DNA of 64,000 bases, from assembly GCA_963732095.1 (NCBI GenBank), contig CAVSZA010000048.1, positions 124,001 to 188,000 of the forward strand, given 5' to 3'. Positions 33,931 to 43,092 of this stretch are shown here, piece by piece (the stretch's first letter is position 1; each line of letters starts with the position of its first letter). Source of the DNA: AP-15 sp963732095. GTDB taxonomy: Bacteria > Pseudomonadota > Alphaproteobacteria > ATCC43930 > CGMCC-115725. The notes under the pieces are model-generated. The model had not been told where the DNA came from. It did not search any database and saw only the letters and a list, made by a program, of their open reading frames with translations. A program made the position numbers and the translations under genes.

Positions 33931-34323
33931 ATGATTGAGAAGACCACACAATCCGTCGCGAATCTGGGCTATCACGCCCACATTTATTACGACCCGAGGA
34001 GGACGCGCGCCGTCGCTGAGCGAGTGTGCGCTGAGATCGGCGAGAAGTTCCGGGTCGAGATCGACGGCTTCCGCGACACCCCAGTCGGGCCGCATCCGAT
34101 CGCTAATGTTCTGGTCATTTTCGAGCCCGAACAGTTCGAGCACGTCGTGCCTTATCTGATGCTGAACCGCGGCGCGCTCGACATACTGGTGCATCCGCTT
34201 ACCAAGGATGCGGTGGAGGACCATAGCAGTTATGCGATCTGGCTCGGCAACCCGGTCGAGTTAAAGCTTAACACTCTGCCGCGCGGCCGCGGCGGGCGGC
34301 TCCCGCGCGGGGTAAGCGCGTAG
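33931..34323 (+). CDS. DOPA 4,5-dioxygenase family protein
   Basis: A 130-residue protein matching the small extradiol-type DOPA dioxygenase family (PF08883-like). GYHAHIYYDPRRTRAVAERV at the start, DTPVGPHPIANVLVIF in the middle, and LMLNRGALDILVHPLTKDAV-EDH with WLGNPV at the end are family signatures; the His residues of HAHIYY, GPHP and LVHP are likely iron ligands. Such enzymes cleave catechol rings, but many bacterial members have no known substrate. ATG 33931 follows AGGGAG. It stands alone between a pirin remnant and a converging cyclase gene. Confidence 0.82.
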   Translation: MIEKTTQSVANLGYHAHIYYDPRRTRAVAERVCAEIGEKFRVEIDGFRDTPVGPHPIANVLVIFEPEQFEHVVPYLMLNRGALDILVHPLTKDAVEDHSSYAIWLGNPVELKLNTLPRGRGGRLPRGVSA

Positions 34324-34412
34324 ATGTCAGGCAAAATACGGAACTTCGCGGTCGCGAACCCAACATTGGCTCCGAACTCTACCTACGACCTGCTGTGCTG
34401 GCGAAGAGCCGC

Positions 34413-35483
34413 TCACGCATCCGGTAAGGCGAATACGGTGCAGGGCGCGGCGATGCCGCGCAGCACGTGTTCGCCCAGCGGGACCAGCGGCGCGGTGGTC
34501 TCGGCGGCGACCGCGCCCGAGATCAGCACCGACCGGCCGAGCGGCCGGCATAGCCCTTCCAGCCGGCTGACCAGGTTGACCGCGGGGCCGATGGCGGTGA
34601 AGTCCAGCCGGTCGGCCGCGCCGATATTGCCCCACAGTATCTCGCCGAGATGCAGCGCCGCCCCGAAGGGCAGCCGTGGCAGCCCTTGCGCCTGCCGCAG
34701 CCCATCGAGATGGGCCATGCCGGCGCGGGCGGCGACGACCGCGCGCAGCGCCGCATCGCAGGCCTCGGCCGGCGCGCCGGCGACCGGGAAGATCGCCAGC
34801 ACACCGTCGCCGATGAATTTCAGTACCTCGCCCCCGAAGGCGTGCACCGCCCCGGCGACGCGCTCGAACCAAGCATCGAGGGCGGCGATCATCTCCGAGG
34901 GCTCGGTCGCTTCAGACAGGGCGGTGAAATCGCGCAGATCGGTAGAGAGCAGCACCGCGCGGATGGTCTCCCCGGTGCCGCGGCGGAGCGCGCCGGCCAG
35001 CACCCGGGCGGCACTGCGCCGGCCGAGATAGGCCTCGAGCAACGCTGCCAACGCCGCCCGCGCGGCCAGGGCGGCTAAGGGCGCCGCCGCGAAGCGCGCG
35101 GCCTGACGCAGCCGGACAGCTTCGTTGGCGCCGAACGGCCGGCTCCCGGCCCAGCCCAGCACCGGACTGTCCGATGCTCGGCCGATCGTGTCCTCGTGCA
35201 CCGGGCCCACCTCAACCAGCCAGTCGCGGCCGGTTTGGTCGGGCGGGCCGCCGGCGAAGCCCAGCGCCTCGATCACCGCCCCGGCCTCCGCCCGCCACAG
35301 CCAGGTGCGGCGGGCGATGATCGGATGCGGCACCGCCAGCGTCAGCGCGCCGGCGGCTAGCGGCAGGCCGTCTGCCAGCAGCCGGCCGCCGAGCTCGGCC
35401 AGGAATTGGTCAGGGCCGGGCGAGGCGCCGGCCTCGTCCATCAGCCAGGCGAGGGGCCCAGGCAAATCCATTGGCAGATCCAT
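34413..35483 (-). CDS. soluble class III adenylate/guanylate cyclase
   Basis: About 356 residues. The C-terminal half is a class III nucleotide cyclase domain: LLSTDLRDFTALSEAT with the first metal Asp, EVLKFIGDGVLAIFPV with the second, and DFTAIGPAVNLVSRLEGLC with the purine/transition-state region; the Thr-Ala-Ile pattern cannot separate cAMP from cGMP specificity. The N-terminal 170 residues (LAELGGRLLADGLPLAAGAL, WLWRAEAGAVIE) match an uncharacterised sensor-like region common in alphaproteobacterial cyclases. There is no membrane segment. The start could be 35483 or an in-frame ATG at 35519; neither has a clear ribosome site. Confidence 0.83.
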   Translation of the reverse strand: MDLPMDLPGPLAWLMDEAGASPGPDQFLAELGGRLLADGLPLAAGALTLAVPHPIIARRTWLWRAEAGAVIEALGFAGGPPDQTGRDWLVEVGPVHEDTIGRASDSPVLGWAGSRPFGANEAVRLRQAARFAAAPLAALAARAALAALLEAYLGRRSAARVLAGALRRGTGETIRAVLLSTDLRDFTALSEATEPSEMIAALDAWFERVAGAVHAFGGEVLKFIGDGVLAIFPVAGAPAEACDAALRAVVAARAGMAHLDGLRQAQGLPRLPFGAALHLGEILWGNIGAADRLDFTAIGPAVNLVSRLEGLCRPLGRSVLISGAVAAETTAPLVPLGEHVLRGIAAPCTVFALPDA

Positions 35484-35641
35484 GCCGCGATCATGCCGCC
35501 ACGGTCCCAGCCCTGTCATCCGCGCTGTGGCGATGGCGCAGCCGACCTTGCCGGCCTATTCTCGGGCAAGGCTAGCGGCTCCGGCGCCTGTCCATCCTCC
35601 ACTACAGGCGCGGCAGGCCATCGCCACCATGGGGGAGACCG

Positions 35642-35815
35642 ATGCAATAGGCCCTCGTCGTCCGACGCGAGACGCACATCCCGGCGCCGCCCGCCGCGGT
35701 GTTCGCCCTCCTGACCGATCCGGAGAAGATCTTGCGCTGGATGGGAACCGAGGCGCAGGTAGAACCGCAGCCCGGCGGGCTCTATCTCGTCAATGCGGGG
35801 ACATCGGCGCCGTAA
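35642..35815 (+). pseudogene. SRPBCC/AHSA1-domain protein, N-terminal fragment with a stop at codon 3
   Basis: ATG CAA is followed directly by TAG; beyond it the same frame reads ALVVRRETHIPAPPAAVFAL, then LTDPEKILRWMGTEAQVEPQ and PGGLYLVN, the start of an Activator-of-Hsp90-type SRPBCC domain, before TAA at 35813. GGGGGAGA lies upstream at a good distance. Both the nonsense codon and the loss of about 100 C-terminal residues mark it as dead. The following 229 bases (35816-36044) show no gene. Confidence 0.65.
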
Positions 35816-36044
35816 GCAGGACGCCGCGCGTTCGACGATCCTCAAGCTTTCCCGCCGGATTTGGACAATTGGTCGGCGGTCGGCGTTGCACATAGAGGAG
35901 ATTGTCAGCACAAGCCTCAGCGGTTCGACCGAACCAGCATGCGCCGAGCTTCGTTAAGCTGCTCGAAAAACGGCTGGCTTTCAAACCGCATTAATATCGT
36001 CAGCCTGGCCGAAAAGGCTGAAATCCCAACTCACTACTTTTAAA

Positions 36045-38858
36045 TCAGATGTTATCGACTAGCTCCGCGAGAATAAGCCCAGGGGGGAGGCCCTCATCGT
36101 GCAGACTGATCCGTTCCGCTCCTCCAACTGGCGTGAATTCCTTGAGCTTGCCGGTTCTCTGAGGAGAAACACCGGCGTGTTCCAGCTTGGCTGCAATTCG
36201 ATTACGCAGAGCTTTGGGCAAGTCGAAACTCCGGCTCCCCACGACGCGTGCGGCGCGCAGGAACAAGTTTTGCACTTCAGCTAGTTCTGGCGCCGTCCAA
36301 TCGAGGACACGCAAGGACTCGTAAGCTCGCTCCACAATTTCGGGCGGGACCACTGTCTCTGGTCCGGCATAGAGTGGTGCCCGACTCAGGATGTGGCCCA
36401 GCGCCCCAAGGTAGGGAGCACAGTGCTTGTTCTCGCGGGCCAGTGTACTCGCTGTATCGATGAACAGATTAGCCAATTCCGTCTTCGTTTGAATGGGAAG
36501 GCGTTCCAGTGATCCTGCGAGCCGGATAAGTTCTGGTGCAACCTTCTGCGTGCGAATCTTGTCGAGCTCGGGCGCGAGCATCTGCGCCTGACGTTGGTCG
36601 TCGAGGCCGCCCGCTACCCGCCGCCACAAGACATATTCCTGAACCTTGCTGCGTTTGCCCGGAAAATAGAGCCCCTGCTCGTGAACGCGCCAGAGACTGT
36701 CGATGCGAAAGTGGTCGGCAGCAGCCCCGAACCCCGGGCGCATCAGAAAACCTGCGAGAATGAGCCAGGCTTCCTCGTGGTCCGCAGATTCCTTTCGCCG
36801 AGCCATACAGCTTTCCAGAGCGGGCCACAGAGCACGGACGAGGCCTGCGTTCCATTCGCTCTTCGGCATTCCCAGAATTTGTTCGAGGTTCCTCAGAAGT
36901 CGCGTCGCTGTGAGCATTTCTTTTTGTTTGGAGGGGCGATCAAACACGTGCTGAATGCGCGCTCCGGCGGCTTTGAGCGCCTGTGGAGTGACGTTCGGCT
37001 TGGCGTCAACCGAGACTGCTGTTGTTTTAAAAGCGTTTTGGCTGTCCTGCTCGTGCGGGCGGAGATTGAATTCCAGTGGCCAGCACTGGCTGATAGCGGG
37101 GTCCGCGCTAACGCAAGAGACCTGCAGCAGGCCCAATTCGTTCGCACTGGCGATCAACATGACGGGAACGGTCTTGGCGGTTGCGCCGGGAGCAGCGTCC
37201 GTAATGTTGACGACTGTCTGCAGCGGCGGAAGAGCGTGGTGGTCCTCACTCCGATCGGCGATGTCGCCTGCTTCGCTTCTATCGTCGCGAGTGGAGTAAT
37301 AGGCCTGGAAGCGTGCGAGGCGGTTCGTGTGTACCTCGAGCGGAAGCCCCGTGATCTCAAACCGTTGGTCGGACGACGCCCCACGAGGCAGAACACACAC
37401 CAGCGAGGGCGGAGCCGGTTCAGCAGCTTCGGGCGTTTGCTTCCGACCTACTTCGAGGAACACCGCGCGTGCGGCACCCGCCTCGATGCGTTCTGTTCCG
37501 CGATGGACGATTTTTCCAAACAGCGCCGCGCCGCGCGCGACAGCAAGATCGGGGTCCGCATTTTCCAGTGCCAGCGGGAAGGCACCCTGCCATTTCGCGA
37601 CCTGCTGACAAATCCTTTCGCGCAGAACCTCAGGACGGAGGGAGCCGCCGTTGAACAAGATCGCGTCGACACGCGGGCGACCCCGCAAGAATTCGGCAAG
37701 ATGCCGGGTGACGGCACCATCGGAGGCATAGGGAAGCCCCCACTCTTTGAGGGCAGCATGCGTCCGGTAGGGATACGCCTGCGCGCCGCACTCGGGGAAA
37801 AAACCATCGAGTAACAGCGCCTCGATTTCGGCACGCGTCAGTTGGGTCGTGCGCAACGCCGCGACCAGCCCGGAGCTGCGACCCGGCAATGAGATAGCGC
37901 AGGGCCCGTCCGGACGGCCGTCGCTGGTGAGTAGTGTTTCTTTTAGATCCCGGCACCGGGCGACCAGGTCGTCCCACTGAGTGCCCGAGAGCTTCCCGCG
38001 TTCACCGGTCAGTCGCGGTTCGAGGAGGTGTGCGATCGCGAGATCGACATTGTCGCCGCCCAGCAGGATGTGGTCGCCCACTGCTTCGCGCTTGATGTGC
38101 GGGGCAGAACCGCAGGCTTGCGAGCGCAGTTCGAATAGGCTGAAATCCGACGTTCCGCCACCAATGTCGACCACCAGGACGTGGTGCGTTCCACCGCCGT
38201 CGTTGGTGAGCTTACCCGTGAGGTCCGTGGCAAAATCGTGCTGCTCCAGCCAGCAGTAGAAGGCCGCCTGCGGCTCTTCAAGCAGGCGAACGGTTTCAGG
38301 AAAACCGGCCTCCTGCGCAGCTATAAGCGTCAACCGCTGGGCCGCCGCGTCGAATGAGGCGGGGACGGTAACGGTGATGTCTTGTTGGTCAAACTCGAAC
38401 TCGACGCCGGCGTCAGCGAACCGGCTATTCCAGGCTCGCTTGAGATGGGAGAGGATGAGCGCCGAGGCGGATACTGGTGAGATCTTGCTGTTGCCGGCGA
38501 TGTCGTCCGATCCCCAAGGCAGAAATCGCGCCGAGCGATCGGACGTGTGGTGACAGAGCCAGGATTTCGCCGAATGGACCACGCGGCCAGGCGATTCTGC
38601 GGCCCTTTTGCGTGCGAGAAGGCCGACAACCCATTCCTTATTATCGGCCTCCGCGTCTTGGAGTTGGGCAGCGGCCGCTTCCTCCGGCAGGTACACAAAT
38701 GACGGAAGCGCTGCGGATTCCGTTATTGCGGACGGTGTCTCCCATTGCGGGATGTCAAGAATCTCGGATCGCGTCTCGCCGTCCAGCGGCACGAATGCCA
38801 GAGCGCAGTTGGTCGTGCCGAGATCGATACCGATGCTGAAACGGGCTTGTGCCATCAT
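36045..38858 (-). CDS. Hsp70 family protein with extended C-terminal domain (DUF3731-type)
   Basis: A 937-residue Hsp70 relative. SIGIDLGTTNCALAF is phosphate loop 1, LLEEPQAAFYCWL the connecting helix, VLVVDIGGGTSDFSLF phosphate loop 2 and AILFNGGSLRPEVL the adenosine site, so the ATPase domain looks complete. The region after about residue 550 is not a canonical DnaK substrate domain; it continues into a long helical C-terminal part (about 640-937) such as that of DUF3731 proteins. ATG 38858 (or 38855) is chosen; the open frame beyond it is a palindromic repeat. It is third in a minus-strand cassette after DUF2760 and a second Hsp70. No dnaJ or grpE gene is nearby. Confidence 0.87.
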   Translation of the reverse strand: MMAQARFSIGIDLGTTNCALAFVPLDGETRSEILDIPQWETPSAITESAALPSFVYLPEEAAAAQLQDAEADNKEWVVGLLARKRAAESPGRVVHSAKSWLCHHTSDRSARFLPWGSDDIAGNSKISPVSASALILSHLKRAWNSRFADAGVEFEFDQQDITVTVPASFDAAAQRLTLIAAQEAGFPETVRLLEEPQAAFYCWLEQHDFATDLTGKLTNDGGGTHHVLVVDIGGGTSDFSLFELRSQACGSAPHIKREAVGDHILLGGDNVDLAIAHLLEPRLTGERGKLSGTQWDDLVARCRDLKETLLTSDGRPDGPCAISLPGRSSGLVAALRTTQLTRAEIEALLLDGFFPECGAQAYPYRTHAALKEWGLPYASDGAVTRHLAEFLRGRPRVDAILFNGGSLRPEVLRERICQQVAKWQGAFPLALENADPDLAVARGAALFGKIVHRGTERIEAGAARAVFLEVGRKQTPEAAEPAPPSLVCVLPRGASSDQRFEITGLPLEVHTNRLARFQAYYSTRDDRSEAGDIADRSEDHHALPPLQTVVNITDAAPGATAKTVPVMLIASANELGLLQVSCVSADPAISQCWPLEFNLRPHEQDSQNAFKTTAVSVDAKPNVTPQALKAAGARIQHVFDRPSKQKEMLTATRLLRNLEQILGMPKSEWNAGLVRALWPALESCMARRKESADHEEAWLILAGFLMRPGFGAAADHFRIDSLWRVHEQGLYFPGKRSKVQEYVLWRRVAGGLDDQRQAQMLAPELDKIRTQKVAPELIRLAGSLERLPIQTKTELANLFIDTASTLARENKHCAPYLGALGHILSRAPLYAGPETVVPPEIVERAYESLRVLDWTAPELAEVQNLFLRAARVVGSRSFDLPKALRNRIAAKLEHAGVSPQRTGKLKEFTPVGGAERISLHDEGLPPGLILAELVDNI

Positions 38859-38909
38859 CGGGTGCTCAATGTCCGAACGAAAATGGCGCGCGTGTTTGCA
38901 ATGAGTTAC

Positions 38910-39014
38910 CGTCACACCCGCAAAAGCGGGGGTCCAGAGCCTGCCCCTGGCATGAACAGGGGGCAAGCGCTTCAGTCCTTGGGTCCCTGGATTCCCGCTT
39001 CCGCGGGAATGACG
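38910..39014. repeat. inverted pair of REP-type palindromes between the two Hsp70 genes
   Basis: Left copy: CCCGC-AAAA-GCGGG (38917-38930) in the context CGTCACA...GGTCC. Right copy, inverted: ATTCCCGC-TTCC-GCGGGAAT (38991-39010) in TGG...GACG. The pair lies inside the 207-base gap between cotranscribed Hsp70 genes and resembles the dispersed repeats at 15130, 47124 and 53771. A BIME-like unit with effects on mRNA stability or termination is likely. Confidence 0.7.
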
Positions 39015-39065
39015 AATAAATTACTGAAATACTAAGATTTATTATCGATCTGCCTCTCAGTCCGC

Positions 39066-40907
39066 CTACTCCGTCCTGACCTGAAATTCGACCTTCCATC
39101 GGCGATCCGAATTCATGTGTTTCATCCACAGCTCGAGCGTGCCCAGTTCGCTCACGACCGAGTTGATTTGCACAGGAACGACCTGTCCCGCGGGAAAATC
39201 AGGCAGCGGTGGCAGGTTGATTTCAAGCAAGCTGGTCTCCTCCAGCTCACGTTCGGCATCAGGCAGGATCTGCCCCGGTTGGTCGCCACTTCGGACTGCC
39301 GACGAATAGAACCGGAATTCGGCCGGATGCCCGGTGAGAAGACCGAAATCTCGTCCTTCGATGAGGAGTTCCGAGCCCTCCTGCATCCCCTGCGGAACAA
39401 CGCATAGGGCCTTAATCGGCGGTTTGAATCCCGGCACGGCCGGCATCGAGCTCTCGAGGCCAATGTAATAGGAGCGCGCTGCTCCGGCCTTGATCCGAAC
39501 ACCCTTCTGCGTAACTCGGGTTCGCCCATAGAACGAAGCCCCTTTTGCGACCGCGAGATCCAGTTCGATCCCCCGCAACTCGCGAACCGGTCTTCCTTCA
39601 TTCCACGACGTGAGCAGTTCGAGCACTCGGTTGCGGATCGGCCCGCTCTTAAAAACACCGCCATTGAAAAGGACCGCCGTGGGCATGATGAATTCGCCTG
39701 ACCCCTGCTGCCCTTCCACCAGTGCAGAAAGCGATTGACTGCTGCTCAGATTAGCTCGGCTCCGGCAGAGAAAGCGCGCCAGATGTTTGCTGATCACCGG
39801 ATCGGCTGCGAAAGGCAGGCCGAATTCTTGCAGTCCTACTCGGCGCGCCTCCTGTGGCAAATCGCTGATTGTGGTCTTCGCGAAAAAACCGTCGAGAATC
39901 ACCTGCTCGAGGGTGATCCGATCAAGTGTCGTCGAAACGGTTCTGGCGAGCAGGCTCGAGCCCCGTGAGGGAACCGCAATCGGGACTTCGGGCAACGACT
40001 CGTCGTCGAACAAATCGATCTTTGCCTTGGAGGCGGCATGGACGAGCGTTAGAAATTGCCAGGAATCGATCGACCTTCCCTCGGCTTCGAGTTTGGCCTG
40101 AAGCCTATAGGCAAGCGCCAGATCCATGTTATCGCCGCCCAGGAGGATGTGCTCGCCGACGCTGATGCGTTCGAGTTCTAACGTGCCATTGCTATCGGTA
40201 ACGGCAATCAGGCTGAAATCAGCCGTGCCGCCGCCGACATCGCAGACCAGGATGATGTCTCCCGGACTGATCAAGGAACGCCACTCTCTACCTGCCTGCG
40301 CGATCCAGGCGTAGAATGCTGCCTGCGGTTCTTCAAGCAGGGTGACTTTGCCAAGACCGGCGGCCGCCGCTGCTTCGGCGGTTAAATTCTGCGCAACTGC
40401 ATCGAATGATGCCGGAACCGTCAGGACAATTTCAGTTTCAGAAAGGTCCCAGCTCCGCCCCTGCACGCGTCCAGCATAGAGAAACGCGTTCTTTAGGTGC
40501 GCAAGGTATCGCCGCGAGCACTCAAAGGGCGAGAGCTTTTCGTCCTGGATGTCCGACCTCCACGGAAGCGATTGACGCCGGGCGTCGATATGCGGGTTGG
40601 AGAGCCACGATTTGGCGGAGGTGATGAGACGATCGGGAACAAGTGCGCCATGGTCGCGGGCGAAATGACCGGCTATCGTGGTGTGGTCGACCCCATTATC
40701 CCAAGGCAGCGGAAACGAGTTCTCCGGATATTCGTCACGGTGGGGGATATACAGCGCGGAGGGCAGCGTTGGTTTCTCGCCAATCCGATTTGGTCCAATT
40801 ATTTGGGCGACTTCCAATACCTCGGTGTGACCGGACTCCAGATCGGTTAGTGCGATCGCGCTGTTCGTTGTACCAAGATCGATGCCAAGACTGAAACGTG
40901 TGCTCAT
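39066..40907 (-). CDS. Hsp70 family protein, shorter partner
   Basis: A 613-residue Hsp70-like ATPase. SLGIDLGTTNSAIALTD (residues 6-22) is phosphate loop 1, LLEEPQAAFYAWIAQ is shared with the longer partner, ILVCDVGGGTADFSLIAV is phosphate loop 2 and AVLFNGGVFKSGPI the adenosine motif. The C-terminal 100 residues (LEINLPPLPDFPAGQ, MKHMNSDRRWKVEFQ) are beta-rich and lack a classical helical lid. It lies between DUF2760 and the 937-residue Hsp70 on the same strand. Such twin Hsp70s are probably a dedicated chaperone pair, but the client is unknown. Confidence 0.88.
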   Translation of the reverse strand: MSTRFSLGIDLGTTNSAIALTDLESGHTEVLEVAQIIGPNRIGEKPTLPSALYIPHRDEYPENSFPLPWDNGVDHTTIAGHFARDHGALVPDRLITSAKSWLSNPHIDARRQSLPWRSDIQDEKLSPFECSRRYLAHLKNAFLYAGRVQGRSWDLSETEIVLTVPASFDAVAQNLTAEAAAAAGLGKVTLLEEPQAAFYAWIAQAGREWRSLISPGDIILVCDVGGGTADFSLIAVTDSNGTLELERISVGEHILLGGDNMDLALAYRLQAKLEAEGRSIDSWQFLTLVHAASKAKIDLFDDESLPEVPIAVPSRGSSLLARTVSTTLDRITLEQVILDGFFAKTTISDLPQEARRVGLQEFGLPFAADPVISKHLARFLCRSRANLSSSQSLSALVEGQQGSGEFIMPTAVLFNGGVFKSGPIRNRVLELLTSWNEGRPVRELRGIELDLAVAKGASFYGRTRVTQKGVRIKAGAARSYYIGLESSMPAVPGFKPPIKALCVVPQGMQEGSELLIEGRDFGLLTGHPAEFRFYSSAVRSGDQPGQILPDAERELEETSLLEINLPPLPDFPAGQVVPVQINSVVSELGTLELWMKHMNSDRRWKVEFQVRTE

Positions 40908-41001
40908 AAGTTGAAAGTCTCGGTTTGCATTGTGTGTGAGATATCGGAACTGGCTGGCGCGGCGAGAATGGGGGTCTCGTGTTTAGATCGCTGCTCCGAG
41001 C

Positions 41002-41631
41002 TTACTTCAATTCGACTTCCGCAGGGGCAATTGTGGGCAGCCGGTTGGGATCGACACGCACAATCCGTGGGAGTTTCACCCACTCGGTTTTCCAGCCGCG
41101 ATGGACGAGCGTCCCCGAGAACGGTCCTGCTCCCCGGATGTTCCCGATCAGGCGATACTCATCGCCTGCATATCCCACGGGAATAGTGACCGACGATCCC
41201 TCACTCTCTTGGCGCACAGATCGAATTTGGAAGTGCTCGCGCAATGTGGCTCTGCATCCTTGATGTACGACGCGAGCGGCGGCCCCAACCTGGGGATCGT
41301 CGTAGGCTGTAATATCTTCCATCAGAAAGTCCACCAACCGCCCCCGCTCCTGAAGTAAGGCAAGGAAGCTTACGATCTCAGCTTCGGCCTGATTACCGGC
41401 TGCCGGGACCGGCATGGGCCTGGCTGCGTCAGCTTTTGGGGGCTCGGGCTCGGGTCGCTCGCCTCGGCTGACAGAGATTATCAGAAGCAGAGCGAGCGCG
41501 AGAATCAAAGAAGCTCCCGTAAGATATGAATGGAAAAGGTTCGATTCCGTGAACAACGAACAGGCATTTACCGTGAGCAGCGCGATACAGCAAATGATAG
41601 AAACTATTCTCATGTTCACTGACATCTCCAT
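41002..41631 (-). CDS. DUF2760 domain membrane protein
   Basis: A 209-residue protein with two closely spaced hydrophobic segments near the N-terminus (VSIICCIALLTVNAC and GASLILALALLLIIS), a Pro/Glu-rich linker (about residues 57-80), then the DUF2760 core: AEIVSFLALLQERGRLVDFL, MEDITAYDDPQVGAAARVVH and QGCRATLREHF, ending with a beta-rich segment. DUF2760 genes commonly precede twin Hsp70 genes in proteobacteria, exactly as here. It may recruit the chaperone pair to the inner membrane. It is the first gene of the cassette; the 367 bases upstream (to 41998) show no gene. Confidence 0.83.
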   Translation of the reverse strand: MEMSVNMRIVSIICCIALLTVNACSLFTESNLFHSYLTGASLILALALLLIISVSRGERPEPEPPKADAARPMPVPAAGNQAEAEIVSFLALLQERGRLVDFLMEDITAYDDPQVGAAARVVHQGCRATLREHFQIRSVRQESEGSSVTIPVGYAGDEYRLIGNIRGAGPFSGTLVHRGWKTEWVKLPRIVRVDPNRLPTIAPAEVELK

Positions 41632-41998
41632 TCCTTGTGACCCGATCCGGCGTTTACACGGAAGGAAAGGGGCAAGATATATCGACAGAATGCCTCCGCG
41701 GAGGCCGGCCCGGCAAAACCGTGGTGCTTCGCGCGATTACCCGCCCCGGCTGCCCTGCCGGCCCTCTCGAAGGCCAAGCTCGACAAGCAACGCGCGTCTA
41801 AGCGCGCAGTGTCTTCCACCCGGAAAATCATTGCCGAGCTCGCTCTCAGCATCGGCCTCACGCGGAGGGAGAAGGATTGGAACCCTGGGTCCCCCGTGCT
41901 ACCGCGGCGACATTGTCCACGAGGAATCAGAGCGGCGAGCGACGTTAACCCAACCAGTAGTTGATCACGTTATGTTTCATGGAACGAGGAAGCCGAAG
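41632..41998. other. gene-free region upstream of the Hsp70 cassette
   Basis: No frame here resembles a known protein. It should contain the promoter of the DUF2760-Hsp70-Hsp70 cassette. I saw no clear heat-shock (sigma-32) promoter or CIRCE-type inverted repeat. Confidence 0.4.
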
Positions 41999-43060
41999 TC
42001 AGTTCAGCCGGAGATCGGTGATGTGGCGGGGGTCCTGTTTTAGTTCGCCGCGCTCGACCTTCTTGACGATGTCGACGAGGTGCTCGTTGGCTCGGGCCGG
42101 AATGCCGGCCTGCTCGCCTTCGCGTACGACAAAGCCGTTCAGGTATTCGATCTCGGTGCGGCGGCCTTTGGCCATGTCCTGGCCCATCGACGGCCGCTGG
42201 TCCGGTGAGCCGCGCCCGACCCGCGACAGCCGCCGCTCGTCATAGATCTTCAGCGCCGCGGCGTCGCCCTCGCCGGCGCGGGCGATCGTCTCCGGCGGCA
42301 GATGGTCGATCTCTTCGAGCCGATAGCCGCGCGCCTCGCCAATCCGGATCGCCTCGCTGCCGAGCCGCGCCTGGAAATGCCGGATCGCCTCGTTTTGTGC
42401 GATCTGCGCGCCGGAAAGCCCGGTGCAGGCCGAGACCCCGTTCGCCATCGTGTTGGCGACGAGCTTCGACCAGCGCTCGCCCCACAGATTGTCGGTCACC
42501 TTGGCGCTGTCGGCGTGGGAGACCAGCCGGCACACCTCGTGCGCCCGTTCGGTGATCGCGCCGTGGACTTCGCCGGTGCGATAGACCGTGTGCGCCTCGC
42601 CGCCCTTGACCCCGCCGCGATGGACATGGCCCGGTTCGACGAGCCCCACGCTGATGTTGCTGGCGATGCAGCCCATCGTCTTGCCCCAGCCGACTACACC
42701 GGCGATCGTCTCCTCGTTCATGCAGTTCTGTAGTGAGACGACATAGCCGCCGGGCGCCAGATACTGCCGGATCATCATCGCCGCCCATTGCGTGTCATAG
42801 GATTTCGTGCAGACAAATGCGATGTCGATCGGCGCCTCCTTGGCGAGATGCTGCGCCTCGGTCAAGTGCAGTGCCCGCAGCTTGACGGTGAACGGCTTCT
42901 CGCCCTCGTGATGCGTGATGCGCAAACCGTTCTTCTTCATTTCATCGACATGTGCCGGCCACATGTCGATAAAGGTCACGTCCTCGCCGGCCCGCACCAT
43001 ATGCGCCCCGGTATAACCGCCGACCGCTCCGACCCCGACGACCGCGATTTTCTTACCCAT
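41999..43060 (-). CDS. ketopantoate reductase (ApbA/PanE) family oxidoreductase
   Basis: A 353-residue NAD(P)-dependent dehydrogenase. KIAVVGVGAVGGYTGAHMVR (residues 4-23) is the Rossmann GxGxxG loop; FVCTKSYDTQWA carries the conserved Lys, and WSKLVANTMANGVSACTGLS the conserved Lys/Asn pair of the C-terminal helical domain. True PanE makes pantoate for CoA; many longer paralogues such as this (PanE is about 300 residues) reduce other 2-keto acids. AGGAGAG lies five bases before ATG 43060. It is divergent from the binding-protein gene with a 32-base gap. The ketoacid specificity is not decided. Confidence 0.85.
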   Translation of the reverse strand: MGKKIAVVGVGAVGGYTGAHMVRAGEDVTFIDMWPAHVDEMKKNGLRITHHEGEKPFTVKLRALHLTEAQHLAKEAPIDIAFVCTKSYDTQWAAMMIRQYLAPGGYVVSLQNCMNEETIAGVVGWGKTMGCIASNISVGLVEPGHVHRGGVKGGEAHTVYRTGEVHGAITERAHEVCRLVSHADSAKVTDNLWGERWSKLVANTMANGVSACTGLSGAQIAQNEAIRHFQARLGSEAIRIGEARGYRLEEIDHLPPETIARAGEGDAAALKIYDERRLSRVGRGSPDQRPSMGQDMAKGRRTEIEYLNGFVVREGEQAGIPARANEHLVDIVKKVERGELKQDPRHITDLRLN

Positions 43061-43092
43061 CGCTGCTCTCCTGTCATACTCTGCGGCGCAAA

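Noticed and set aside
41660..41960. A small plus-strand gene with a Lys/Arg-rich product (KAKLDKQRASKRAV)
   Set aside because: The stretch is short, without start, ribosome site or family; composition alone is not enough.
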